Origin: Tethya wilhelma
Lineage: Eukaryota > Porifera > Demospongiae > Tethyida > Tethyidae
DNA length: 64,000 bases
Assembly: GCA_964030475.1 (NCBI GenBank)
Contig: CAXIPT010000005.1
Location: forward strand, 5,837,087 to 5,901,086
Direction of reading: 5' to 3'
This document shows, one piece after another, positions 10,757 to 22,354 of this stretch. How positions within the stretch are numbered: the first letter of the stretch is position 1; every line of letters begins with the position of its first letter. The notes below the pieces were generated by a model, which made no database searches, was not told the origin of the DNA, and saw only the letters and a program-made list of their open reading frames with translations. A program made the position numbers and the translations under genes.

Positions 10757-11650
10757 AAGTAACACGTCTGCTTTGTGTAGTATATCCCTATACATTTCTA
10801 GAGGGAGAATTGTATAGCTAAAGGTATGCCTAGCATCAGTATTTTGCGGACAAATGTGTTTGCTGTCTTCTCTAGGCCACCTGAAGATTGGTGGTAGGCC
10901 ATTGTATGTTGGGATATGGGCTGCAAGTTGCTTGTAACTAACAGCACGCACATTCTGAGACTTGAAAGAGTTCTTTCTCCATCATGGGTGACTGGTTTGA
11001 TGTGTGCAGTGGCTTCTTTGTAGATGGTTGCACAAACTGAGTTAGTTATCTGGTGGTTGCTAAGGGGTGGTAACTAAGCCCAGCATACACAGAGCAACAT
11101 TTAGCTGTCAAAAATAGTTGCATGCAACATGTGGCTTGAACAAGAAAGGTGTTCAGCTTTAAACGTGTTCCATTACATATTCAAAACCTCCATATTTACA
11201 AGGAGCAACATCATTACAACATTGTTGCTTTTATGTTGCATGGAAACCTTGTTCTGTGTATGCTGTGCTTAGGCTGTTTGTCCTATGGTTCTGTGGTCTG
11301 TTGGCTGTCCACATGCTACACTTCCAGAAGCCAATCTGTGAATGAAAGTACACCTGGGATGTTTTCATTGTCCATTGTCTGGAGTGTGTGTGTGAGTGTG
11401 TCTGGCTCCGGCCTGCCTGCTGTATACACACACATGGTGCATTCCATGTCTCCACTGTGTGACTTACAGTCCAACTCACCCACACTCTTCTTGGTTTGTT
11501 GGTTATACATGCTCACATGGGATTGACCTCTGACCCTCTGTGGCATCTGTGTGCAAGTATAGCTGTAGTCGTTTTGTCTGGCAGAATGTCCTCTGTTGCC
11601 ATAGAACAATCATAGTATAATATTATGCACAAACTTCATTCTAAATGCAT

Positions 11651-11701
<51 letters not shown>
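10718..11701. other. RYK intron remnant, no gene seen, ending in (CT)n and a contig join
   Basis: The stretch begins with a (GT)n tract at 10,718-10,755 inside the intron after the SDV codons and ends with (CT)n at 11,650-11,701 followed by an N at 11,702. Several short open frames show no protein-like character. I looked for a W-x-F-G kinase exon and found none. Confidence 0.5.
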
Positions 11702-11760
11702 NACTTTAAATATGTGCAGATCTAGTGCAATACTCACATACACACACACACAAATCATAC

Positions 11761-14237
11761 CTGTTGAGGCAGTTCATATTCAGCAGATTTAGAATCAGGA
11801 CCAACAACTGCATAATACCCATCACCACCTCTCTACATGAGTGAATACAAGTGGCACAACAAACAAAAAGCAAGAAAAATTCTTTCAAACTGTGTCACTG
11901 AAGTTAAACTAATATGGTACGATTTACTAACATGAATGCTAACTTACAGAGAAGATCTGTACTGGCTTTTTCTTTTCAGTAAGGGTAGGTGCACGTGGAG
12001 GTGGGTCATCCTGGGGTTTATTGTAAGGATCAATGTCTTCATAAATTGCACTCAACGTCATGTGCCCTGATGACGGAGCACCAGTTATCTTAACCTCTTG
12101 CTCAACAGCATCGTAGAGGACATTCTCTGTAACCCAAATTAGACTGCTGATTATTTAAGTGTAATCAATTATGCAAACATTATTGTATGCTTTGGCTACT
12201 GTGACTATAAAGACACATATATACAGAGGTGATAATATTTATGTGTGCAAACTTACGAATTCCAGTATTCTCTTTGACGGTCCTTGCTTGTGGGGTATAC
12301 CTACAATCTTTCCACTTGTAGACACCAACGACAGAAACAAACACAACTATGAGTACAACAACAATTATTGCAATGATAGCACCAACAACTGCTCCAATTG
12401 ATAGATTTGAATCTTGAGACTCTGGAACATTGTTGGTGGAGCCAATGGTAGTTCCCTGTCCACTTGGTTGAGTGCCTGACTGAGCTGTGGTTGCAATAGA
12501 CTCAGACTCAGAGGTCGATGGTTGAGAGGAGGTGTTGTCCACAGTAGTATCGCCATTTTGAGTTGTCTCTGGATTTGCAGCTTCAGAAGTAGTGGCAGAT
12601 TGCATTGTTGTGAGTGGGCTGCTTGCTGTTGTAGTCTCTGCAGTAGGTGCATCAGTAGCTGGTGGAGGGGTTGTAGGTGCATTAGTAGTCGGAGCAGCAG
12701 TTGTAGCTTCAGTGGTCTCCACAGTAGTTGGTGGTGGGGTAGTGATCTCAACAGTAGTTGGTGCAGCAGTGGTAGGTACTGTAACAGTGGTAGTGGCAGT
12801 GGTTGGTGGAGGGGTAGTGGGAACAAACTCTGCATTTTAAAGAAAACATACAATGTCAGTTAAAATGGCATACACAGCATCATGTGTGTAAAATGAAATA
12901 ATGAAAGAGTCTTCACCAATGTCCTACGCTCACCTATATCAGGGTAGAGATGAAGAGCCATGTTTGACCTTGTTGCCAGTTGAGATGAGGAGAGAGATGA
13001 GGGCTGACTCATATCATCAGATCTTTGGAGGGAGTAGTCGCTACTTGCTCCAGTGGCTATCATTGGAATGGGATTCTGGCTTGGGATTGTGACACCAATT
13101 ACATCATTCTGGTTTACTCTAACATAATCCGCTTCCTGGAGATACACACTCTTGCAGACAATCTTAGCAACAGTTGACACAGGTTGAAGTTGAAGGGTGT
13201 GACTACTTCCAGCAACCAGCTCATACTGAGTATTCATATGCCACACACCTATCACTGCTGTGTATGTGGTTGTTGAACTTGAATCTTCAGAGGGATAGTA
13301 GCAGTAGTGCCAGGCGGTTATGGTGTCACTACATTGCACTCTTTGATTAGTGTTGAGATAGGTTCCACTCTCAGTTGATGGTGAGAAGGGAGGTGGGTTA
13401 CTTCCAGCAGTGCACTGGACTGTGGGTGCTAGAATAAATTGAAAAACTATGAGTTTGCTCAGTAATAATAAAATCAATAGACAATAATCATACCATTTAT
13501 ATTTGCTGTAAGGAGTAGTCCACGTCCAGAACGTCTTCTGAAGTCGGAGTTTGTAGTGTCAATATTACTTTGAAGTTGCTGGGTGGTACAGTCTTCATAG
13601 TTGTTGGCATCATATAGATATGAATCTTGGTCACTTCTTCTTTGCACAATCCTCAGTTCTCTGTATGTACTGGTGTCACTGATACACGCAGCAACAATAT
13701 CATTCGTTTGAATTTGAAACTGTTCATTTTCTGAAATATTAACCATAAAACATCTGACTGAATCAAAACTCAAGCTACCTCTAGTAACAGACACCAGTCT
13801 AGTACTATTAGCCACCGGTTGGTAGGTGCCTGAACTGCCACTCCTCCGATAGACAAGAAAATATGCACCATATTGTTGACTGCTGCTGGCGTCAACAATA
13901 TTATCATCATCACTATCATAGTAGTAGCAGTACTGCCATGATGTCACAGTTCCATTGCACTGTGCTGGGGCATCAAAGTTGAAATAGATACGTCTGTCTG
14001 GTCTAAAGTCCTGAGAACCACTCAGTCCTTGTCCATCTTTGCCAAACGTTGGACAGCTTTGAGAATCTCCTTTACCTGATAGAAGTAATAAAGATTTATT
14101 ATAGCCTCAGGGCTAAGCTTACTGTTTTTTTTTACAGTCTATGTATAAAGACCCAGTATCTAATATTGTAATAATAGTGGAACCTACCTATTAATATCAG
14201 CAAAAAGAGTTCTAGTCCGAAATCAAGTAGCGCCATT
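11761..14237 (-). CDS. RTK-A: receptor ectodomain, TM and juxtamembrane tail; kinase exons absent; signal exon frameshifted
   Basis: The exons match RTK-B one for one: 14237-14188, 14075-13494, 13428-12934, 12829-12257, 12126-11948 and 11832-11761. Exons 2 and 3 each encode one ectodomain module (SWQYCYYYD and [10 protein letters not shown]). Exon 4 encodes a Thr/Pro mucin-like stalk and a TM helix (GAVVGAIIAIIVVVLIVVF) followed by KWKDCR. Exons 5-6 give a tail with tyrosine sites (LYDAV, YEDI, YNKP, GYYAVV). The signal exon is 50 nt where paralogues have lengths of 3n+1. One additional A in a run near 14,220 shifts the frame, so MALLDF runs into non-hydrophobic residues and a stop instead of the GLELFLLILIG expected by homology. 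That is either a real null allele or a sequencing error. Kinase exons would lie beyond the contig join at 11,702. Confidence 0.75.
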
Positions 14238-14577
14238 TCCACGGGATAGTTTTAAATGTAGAGTAAGGGACCAATTAACAGACGCATATATAATTTTACT
14301 GAAAGGTTGCAGGTTGTAGTGCAAACTCAAGCCCCACCCACTCACCTGTAAGGCTTCATGGCGTCATAAAGGGGTGTGGCCGAAGATTGCGGACATCGGC
14401 TCAACAAGTCCCTGAAACCTATGGAGCTGCCAAATCAGGAGATCTACAAGTTCAGTCTTCCTACTATTTATATTCCAAGAGGGAAGCTGGTTGCAAGTAG
14501 TAGCCATATCTCAAACATAGTCTTGGACTTTACAATGCTCGTGCAAAATGATCATTGTCATTTTGATGGGCTGATGC

Positions 14578-15317
14578 TGGGGCTGTCAAGAAAATTTTGG
14601 TCCGACAAAAATTTCGGTCCGGGTGGACCAAAATTTGCAATAAATTTGGTCCCCCTTTAAAAATTGCGGTCCGGGAAGAAAGTCACCGAAAAGTAGCTTG
14701 CTAAAAGGTTGAACATCCATTCACTCTTATAAAATAAACTTGCTTAGGCTCTAGAAACAGTCTTTTACAGAGATAGACTCCAGAGCCTGGCTGAGCTAGA
14801 GTCCCATGTACCGGCACGACCGGGCGTCCTAATTCCGAGCGAAGCGATGCTATAGAAGAAATCACTATAAAAGAAATCGTAAAGTATGGGATTGCAATTG
14901 TTGTGCTCAGCAATAATTATTTAATTTATTTTTGTCAATACAAATTACTTAATTTATTTTTGTCATTACAATAATTATTATCTTTTGCATCTCAACTGAT
15001 TATCAAGTTTGTATGTATATAACATTGCTCAGCTGTTGAGGGAAACAATGCTGCTACTGCACTGATTGAAACTATAGTTATGTAGGGGGGCCAAAATACT
15101 TGGCATTATGTCATGTAAAATTTTCGATCCTGGACCATTTTTTAAAAATATTATTTGATCAAAAATTTTGGTCTTGTAACCCCGGACCAAATTTATCAGG
15201 GGGGGACCAAAATTTTCAAGGTAATTTCTGAAAATAATGGTCCTGGACCAAATTTTTCATGCAAATTTTGGTCCGGGGGACCAAAATTATCAGGACCAAA
15301 ATTCCAGTGACAGGGCC
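14578..15317. mobile_element. Nonautonomous TIR element with internal TTTGGTCC repeats
   Basis: The left end (GGGGCTGTCAAGAAAATTTT) and right end (AAAATTCCAGTGACAGGGCC) are imperfect inverted repeats. Both arms contain many copies of TTTTGGTCC or its complement GGACCAAAA, at 14,597-14,670 and 15,120-15,305. The middle is AT-rich and noncoding. It lies between the RTK-A start and the RTK-B end. Subterminal repeats of this kind usually mark transposase-bound MITEs; no transposase is present. Confidence 0.7.
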
Positions 15318-15550
15318 TCACTCCTACCGACAGACCACGATTTAGTCATCTCACACAAAGACTGAAAGAATTCAATGAAAAAATCAGTGCATTTATCTAA
15401 AACCAACCACCTTAGTACTCATACTGTCAGATCGATCTCTTCAATAATAATTAATGCAGCATTATTATCTTATTGTAGAATTATGTATATTCATGTATTA
15501 ATAATGATAATTAAAGTTCACAATTTTAACTGTGCCGACTAAGTAATTTA

Positions 15551-15572
15551 GTATGCTAGCCTGCTAGCATAC
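15551..15572 (-). other. 3' UTR hairpin of RTK-B, GCTAGC family
   Basis: This is a perfect inverted repeat, GTATGCTAGC-CT-GCTAGCATAC, about 115 bp downstream of the RTK-B stop codon. A shorter relative, CTAGCCTGCTAG, lies at about 15,648-15,659. Equivalent pairs follow the stop of RTK-E (23,522-23,543 and about 23,598), and single copies follow RTK-D (about 20,902) and the terminal-exon copy at 59,767. Shared position in four paralogues suggests a transcript stem-loop inherited with the gene. Confidence 0.6.
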
Positions 15573-15686
15573 AAAAAAGTTTTAAAAAGGAGCAGGGAAA
15601 TAGCAAAAAAATAGTAACACGTCACAATGTCATGTATATGCACTTCTAGCCTGCTAGTAGTGTTTGTATTATATCAACTCATATAG

Positions 15687-18600
15687 TTACATTGCAGTCA
15701 TATCCACCGTATTATTGTAAATAGACTGAATGTCACGGTACATGTGCACTCCAGCATCAATGGGAGCTCCAAGGATACCAGCTTGAGGGTTGGTTGAAGA
15801 ATCCCTCACAGGGATGTCCAGAATCTTATCCTCATGTTCAAGAAGAGCCAATAAAACATCCTTAAAGCCAGGACGAGCACTTGCCTCTGGGTTCCTGTAA
15901 TAATTTGGAAGTACTATCAATGTGATAGCTGCTATATAGTGTGCACTGATCTATAACCATACCAGCATTGCATCATGATCTCATAAATCACTCTTGGGCA
16001 TCCAGGAGGTGGGGAGAGTCTTCTGCCCATCTCGACTAACCTCATCACCTGCAGGTTGGGAGTTATAAAGGAGAGTATAATTTATATGTGGTCCATGTTG
16101 CCTCTCATAACTATAGTAGTCTTGTTCCTAGTTGCAGCTAGAGATTCAAAGCTTGTGAAACTGCAGGGCCTTTGATTGATTGTCGTACCTCAACATTTCT
16201 CAATTCTTTGAATGGTTTGTATCCAAAGCTCCATATCTCATAGAGCACACACCCATAGCTCCAAACATCACTGGCAGTGGAGTACTTCTTGAAGTAGATT
16301 GCTTCTGGAGCAGTCCACTTTATTGGGACCTTTCCGCCTTGTGAGACGTAGTAGTCACTCTGAGCCAAGTCCCGAGACATCCCAAAGTCAGCAATCTATG
16401 AGAGAAAGATATCAATCTGATTCTATGATTTAAAGTGGGCAAGTTGTGGCTGATCATCTTATGTGAAAAAAACTCTGTTGCTAGGTTTATAAAATTTAAT
16501 GAAGGCTTATATACTTTGCAAATATTCTCGCCAGAGACCAGGATGTTCCTAGCAGCTAGATCTCTGTGTACAAAGCCTTTCCCAGCAAGGTACACCATTC
16601 CAAGAGCAACTTGTTGGCAGTAGGACAGCAACATATTTGGCATGTGTGAAGGCACCATTTGACCAGGACTGCAGGAGTGTGTGTATACCAGATCACAAGT
16701 ATACTCATGATAAGATAAACCATGTATTCGTATCCTTTCTTACTCAGGCTTCAATGTCGAGAGGTGCTGGACAAGGTCTCCTTTACTGAGCAGATCCAAG
16801 ACAATCAAGAGCTATATAATATATGTGAGAATAAACCACAGTAGAATAATTATAATTATTGGAGTGATAATAGGGAGCATACAGTGTTTCCATCTCTGAC
16901 AACTCCATGCAAGGTGACTACATTCTTGTGGGTGAATTGAGCCATGATAGCTGCTTCTTGGAGGAATTTTATTCTGTCCAAATTTGAGGCATCACTCTTC
17001 AGTGATTTTATTGCCACCTCTACATTGCCTGGCTTCATTACTCCCTTTTGCACTTTTCCAAACTGTCCAGTTCCCAGCTCTCCTGTAATCCTGTGAAAGT
17101 GAGATGATATCAACACAATTACCGAAGGACATTGTCAACGTGGTATAGTAGTGTACATGCATAACATAACAGTAAAGCCTGCTTGCTTACTCAATGTTTT
17201 CTTTCTTGATTAAGTGAATTCCTTGGCCACGTATTTGTTGATAGAGTTCATTCTCTTCACTTGCAGGGGAGTAGTAATGATTTTCCTTTTTCTTCCGTAC
17301 CTTTCATATTATAGTATACAAAATAATAACACAAGAATACCGTATAGCCGGGAAATTTGGCAAGAATTAAATTTGGCAGATTGAGCAAACTTTGAATTTG
17401 GCGGAGCGAGCTAGCCGATCACGTGCACGATATGCATACGTATACATATATACATATTATGTGTGCGCACTAAATATTGGCAGATTTTATAATTTGGTGG
17501 TACTAAATTTCATCCGCCAATCTGGCAAATTTAATTCCCCACCAAACTTTCCGGCTATACGGTATTTATCATAATGACATTGCTGTTGTATAATACAGTG
17601 CTGCTTGATCATCTGGAAATATGAGTGGAATTAATTTGGCATGATGGTTGTCATTACTTTCGCTGCAATTTCTTTACTACAACTATTATAGCTATATTGG
17701 GTATATGAATAGCTATATGAATTCACTTGCCACATTCATATATGGTTCTCACTCGTGAGTCATGAACATTATTATTGCTGATCAATTTTATTCATAAGTC
17801 AGGATAAAACACATGCACACATACACACAGATATACCGGTTGAGGAGGTGCTTGTTCAGCAGATCTAGAATCAGGTCCAACAACTGCATAGTATCCATCA
17901 CCACCTTTCTGCACATACACCGTGCATGAAACAAACGTGAAACACAAGCAATCATTACAATGGTATCATCTTACAGTGAAGATCTGTACTGCTGGCTTTT
18001 TCCTTTCAGTACGAGTAGGAGATGGATTTTGGGGAACATCATAAGGATCAACATCTTCGTAAGTTGCACTCAACGTCATGTATCCTGATGACGGAGCGTT
18101 TGGGGAGTTATTTATTATCTTAACCTCTTCTTCAAGAGCATCATACAGCACATTCTCTGCATACATGTAACCAAGATTAGACTATTTTTCAATTTTTTTT
18201 ACAGCTACCTGACTCTTGAACAAACTTGATAGACATGTCTTTCACAATAATTATACTTATTATACAATATGTATACACAGCTGAAGGTGACATGCAAACA
18301 TGCATGTGCATGCATGGGCACATGCATGAACTTACGAATTCCAGTTCTATCATTTTTGTTGGTTCTCTTTAGTGGGGTAAACCTACAGTCTTGCCACTTG
18401 TAGACAACAACGACAGAAACCACCACAATAATCAGTACAACAATGATTGTTGCAATGATTGCACCGATAAGTGCTCCAATGGATAGTCTTGAACCTTGAG
18501 ACTCTGGAACACTATTAGTTGAGTCAATAGTAGTTTCCTGTCCATTCAATTGAGTACTAGACTGAGCTGTGGTTGTAGTAGACTCAGAGGTTGATGGTTG

Positions 18601-20519
18601 AGAGGAGGTGTTCTCCACAGTACCATCGCCATCTTGAGTTGTCTCTGGGTTTACAGCTTCAGAAGTAGTGGCACTCTGCATTGTTGTAGGTGGGTTGCTT
18701 GCTGTTGTAGCCTCAGTTGTAGCAGTTGTAGCTGGTTGAGGGGTCATAGCACCCATGGTGGTTGGTGGAGGGGTCGTAGCACCCATGGTGGTTGGTGGAG
18801 GGGTCGTAGCACCCATGGTGGTTGGTGGAGGGGTCGTAGCACCCATGGTGGTTGGTGGAGGGGTCGTAGCACTCATTGTGGTTTGTGGAGGGGTCGTAGA
18901 ACCCCTGGTGGTTGGTGGAAGGGTCGTAGCACCCATGGTGGTTGGTGGTGTTGCTGTATTTGTAGCTACAGTGGTAGTCTGGGGAGGGCTTGTAGGAACA
19001 AACTCTGTATGAACATGACCGAACTACAATGATCATTAATCAGGATGATAAATATAATTGCATTGCATGCAAAAAGAGAGTCACTAGCTGTTAAACTAAT
19101 ATTAATACTCACCTATATCAGGGTAGAGATGAAGAGTCATGTTTGGCATGGCTGTCAGTTGAGATGAGGAGAGAAGACGAGATGATGCTTCATTTATAGC
19201 CATAGATCTTTGGAGGGAGTAGTCGCTACTTGCTCCAGTGGCTATCATTGGAATGGGATTCTGGCTTGGGATTGTGACACCAATTACATCATTTTGGTTT
19301 ACTCTGACATAATCTGCTTCCTGGAGATACACACTCTTGCAGACAATCTTAGCAACAGTTGACACTGGTTGGAGTTGAAGGGTGTGACTACTTCCAGCAA
19401 CCAACTCATACTGCGACTGAGTATTCATATGCCACACACCTATCACTGCTGTGTATGTGGTTGCTGAACTAGTAGCATTAGAAGGATAGTAGCAGTAGTG
19501 CCAGGCAGTTATGGTGTTGGTACATTGAACTCTTTGATTAGTGTTGAGATAAGTCCCACTCTCAGTTGATGGTGAGAAGGGAGGTGGGTTACTTCCAGCA
19601 GTGCACTGGACTGTGGGTGCTGTAAGTAATATTATAACAGTAATGCTTGTACCGACACAAATGATGTCATTTCTATGCTACATACTAGGCACAATCATAA
19701 CTTACTGTTTATGTTTGCAGTAAGGAGTAGTGCACGTCCAGAACGAAATGTGAAGCCTGAGTTTTGTGTATCAATAGTTTGAAGTTGCTGTGTGGTACAT
19801 TGCTCATAGTCCGTGACATCATATTGATATGAATTCTGATCACTACTGCTGCGTACAATCCTCAATTCATTGTATGTGCTGTCATCAATAATGCATGCAG
19901 CAACAATATCATTTGTCTGAATTTGAAACTGTTCATTTGCTGCAAGAGTTTCTGTAACACAGTTGACCGTACTACGTCTTACATCACGCCTAGTAACAGA
20001 CACTAGTCTAGTACTATTAGCCACAGGTTGGTAGGTGTTTGAACTGCCACTCCTCCGATAGACGAGAAAATAAGCACCATATTGTTGACTATCAGGATCC
20101 CTACTGAGAGTAAGAACGTAGTAGCAGTACTGCCATGATGTTACAGTTCCATTGCACTGGGCTGGAGCATCAAAGTTGAGAAAGAGACGACTATCTCCAC
20201 CGAACTGCAAACTGGGCCCAGTACCATCCAAATCTTGTCTATCATTGCCAAAATCTGGACAGCTTTGTGCTGTTTCATTAGTTCCTGTGTAGAATAAAAA
20301 AAGCCTCATATTAAGGTTCTTTAACAGAATCTTGTCTCAGATTTGAACAGACTCATACAGTAGTATCCATACACCCACAAATTTCTGTGTGCCAGACCAC
20401 AGTGCCAGGTCATAATTTGACACACATTCAGTAATCATAAGTTCCTGCACAGCTATAGACTTACCTAGTAATAGCAGCAAAAATAGTCCCACGATGACAA
20501 GTAGAGGACCAGACGCCAT
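15687..20519 (-). CDS. RTK-B: complete sponge-type receptor tyrosine kinase, 13 exons
   Basis: Exons, 5' to 3': 20519-20465, 20284-19706, 19619-19113, 19004-18336, 18156-17975, 17908-17837, 17300-17191, 17090-16883, 16811-16744, 16668-16515, 16395-16189, 16048-15963 and 15894-15687. They sum to 3,105 nt in frame, or 1,034 residues. Signal peptide: [19 protein letters not shown]. Two homologous ectodomain modules (about 19-211 and 212-380) share C-x-x-T-V/I-T-S/A-W-x-Y-C-Y-Y and an x-N-D-V/I core. A Thr/Pro stalk contains 30-bp repeats, then a TM helix lies at about 554-581. The tail has YMTL, YEDV and YDVP; pYxxP suits Crk/Nck-type SH2 domains. The kinase has [27 protein letters not shown] and KWTAPEA, so it should be active. 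The ligand is unknown. A second in-frame ATG lies 20 codons upstream, but MASGP matches the paralogues. Confidence 0.88.
17338..17564. mobile_element. MITE with TACCGTATAGC ends, inside RTK-B intron 6
   Basis: The ends TACCGTATAGCCGGGAAA and its imperfect complement TTTCCGGCTATACGGTA enclose about 190 bp that is itself partly palindromic (TTTGGC/GCCAAA motifs). It lies in the intron between juxtamembrane and kinase-side exons. A related element lies at 50,659-50,917. Confidence 0.7.
18731..18950 (-). repeat. In-frame 30-bp minisatellite in the RTK-B mucin exon
   Basis: About seven copies of a 30-bp unit encode the decapeptide [10 protein letters not shown] in the stalk. Four central copies are almost identical. 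Outer copies carry substitutions ([20 protein letters not shown]) and no frameshift. RTK-A has only degenerate Thr/Pro sequence here, and RTK-E has a much shorter stalk. Confidence 0.85.
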
Positions 20520-20936
20520 TCGAACAGGTGACAGCAGGGGTGTGGGCTTGTGTTTGTCACCGGCTTCTCCATGCAGCATGGTAGTGCCACTCCCACTCGA
20601 GATTCACCCACAAGTTCTGCGCATGAGCAGTGCACATCTAATTATGTCTAGCAAAATTATCATAAGTTAACTCTCAATTGGTTTTGTTCATAACTAAGAA
20701 TAATAATGTGGTGGAAAACAATGCACACAATGCTGCCATATAATATTATAAAAGGGAGCATAACAGTGGAAGACTTCTCTATGTCTATGATTCGAATAGA
20801 CATAGAGACATTATGATATTCTAATTATAAATAATATTATTATTATATGATATTCACAATTATAAAGATAAACTAATTAAGACTTAGTGAAACAAAAACT
20901 TCTAGCTTGCTAGTAGAGTTTTAGGTGTAGATCAAG

Positions 20937-22152
20937 TCAGTTTGTGGTGATATCCATGTTATGGATATCACTGTACATGTATGTTCTGGCAACAATGGGA
21001 GCTCCAAGGACACCAGCTTGAGGACTGGTTGAGGAATCCCTCACAGGGATGTCCAGAATTTTGTTTTCATGTTCAAGAAGAGCCAACAAAACATCCTTAA
21101 AGCCAGGACGAGCACTTGCCTCTGGATTCCTGTATTAGTTTGAAAGGAATGGGAGAATCTTAATTACCTGAACTATATAGTAACAAGCGAAATTGGCCTT
21201 ATTTTTGCTGGCAAATAATATAGGTAGTGTTTAGGCACAAGTATATGAATTGATGTCTAACCATTATGGTACTAGCATTGAATCATGATCTCATAAATCA
21301 CTCTTGGACACCCAGGAGGTGGGGAGAGTCTTCTGCCACGTACTGTCTACGAATCTCATTGTCTGAATTTCATGGGTGCATGCATGGTGTGCATGTTCTT
21401 CTATCAGTATAAAAATTCACTGTTTATGTTTGCAGTAACAAGTAATCCATGTTCAGAACGAAATTCGAAGTCTAAGTTTTGTGTGTCAATAGTTTGAAGT
21501 TGGTCTTTGGTACATTGCTCATAGCTATAGCCTGTGACATCATATTGATATGAATTCTGATCACTATTTCTTTGCACAATCCTAAATTCATTGTATGTGG
21601 ACAGTGCTGTCATCAATAATGCACGCAGCAACAATATCATTTGTTTGAATTTGAAACTGTTCATCTGCTGCAAGATCAACCATAAAACATCTGAGAGAAT
21701 TGAAATACAAATCACGGTTGGTAACAGACACCAGTCTAGTACTGCCAACCACAGGTTGGTAGGTGTTTGAACTTCCATTCCTACGATAGACGAGAAAATA
21801 TGCACCATATTTTTGATTGATACTATCTTGTTCAATATCATCAATACTATCATCATAGTAGTAGCAGTATTGCCATGATGTTACAGTTCCATTACACTGT
21901 GCTGGAGCATCAAAGTTGAGAAAGAGTCGACTTTCTGCTCTAAACCGTGGCGATGAGTCTTTAGAACCACCCACTCCGTTTTTACCAAAAGTTGGACAGT
22001 TTTGTGAAACTCCATTACCTGTATGTCATGATGATCTCTCAACAACTCAGAATGGTTGATTTGAGTTTACTAAATCTTGTACTTGGTACATATAGCTTAC
22101 CTAATATCAGCAAAAAGGATCCAAGTCTCAAAATAAGCAGATGACCAGGCAT
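20937..22152 (-). pseudogene. RTK-D: receptor tyrosine kinase pseudogene with internal deletion
   Basis: The signal exon (22152-22101, MPGHLLILRLGSFLLIL) and ectodomain exon 2 (22018-21421) are followed directly by remnants of the last two kinase exons (about 21362-21273 and 21129-20937). Ectodomain module 2, mucin/TM, tail and most of the kinase are missing. Other damage is a 7-bp insertion in exon 2 after CIIDDST that shifts the frame, a 4-bp insertion (GTAC on the plus strand) in the penultimate kinase exon, and a TGG-to-TAG change at the exon junction where paralogues read QCW. The terminal exon still encodes [14 protein letters not shown]. It lies head to tail between RTK-B and RTK-E. 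Three independent lesions make function as an RTK very unlikely. Confidence 0.8.
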
Positions 22153-22354
22153 CATTAAATTTCGACCGTTGCAAATCTTATGAAACGTTGGAAAACCTTA
22201 TGAACTATCCACATTGGGTTGTCGTCAACTATATAGATGTTTAGGCTCTTGAGTCAGAACGTTATAACCTCTGTTCACTCGGGGGGACGTTTTACCGCAG
22301 CGGGAAATTATGCGCATGCGCAGTACATTATTATTAGCTGCCACTGCCCTAGAC

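Noticed and set aside
12522..12863. Plus-strand ORFs opposite the mucin exons (also 18,598-19,032 and 36,524-36,787)
   Set aside because: They are antisense shadows of Thr/Pro-rich repeats; Ser/Trp/Val-rich composition is a reading artefact.
14376..14570. Plus-strand ORF MAEDCGHRLNKSLKPMELPN upstream of RTK-A
   Set aside because: It reads like protein for about 60 codons but has no recognised domain, runs into a MITE, and no splice partner was found.
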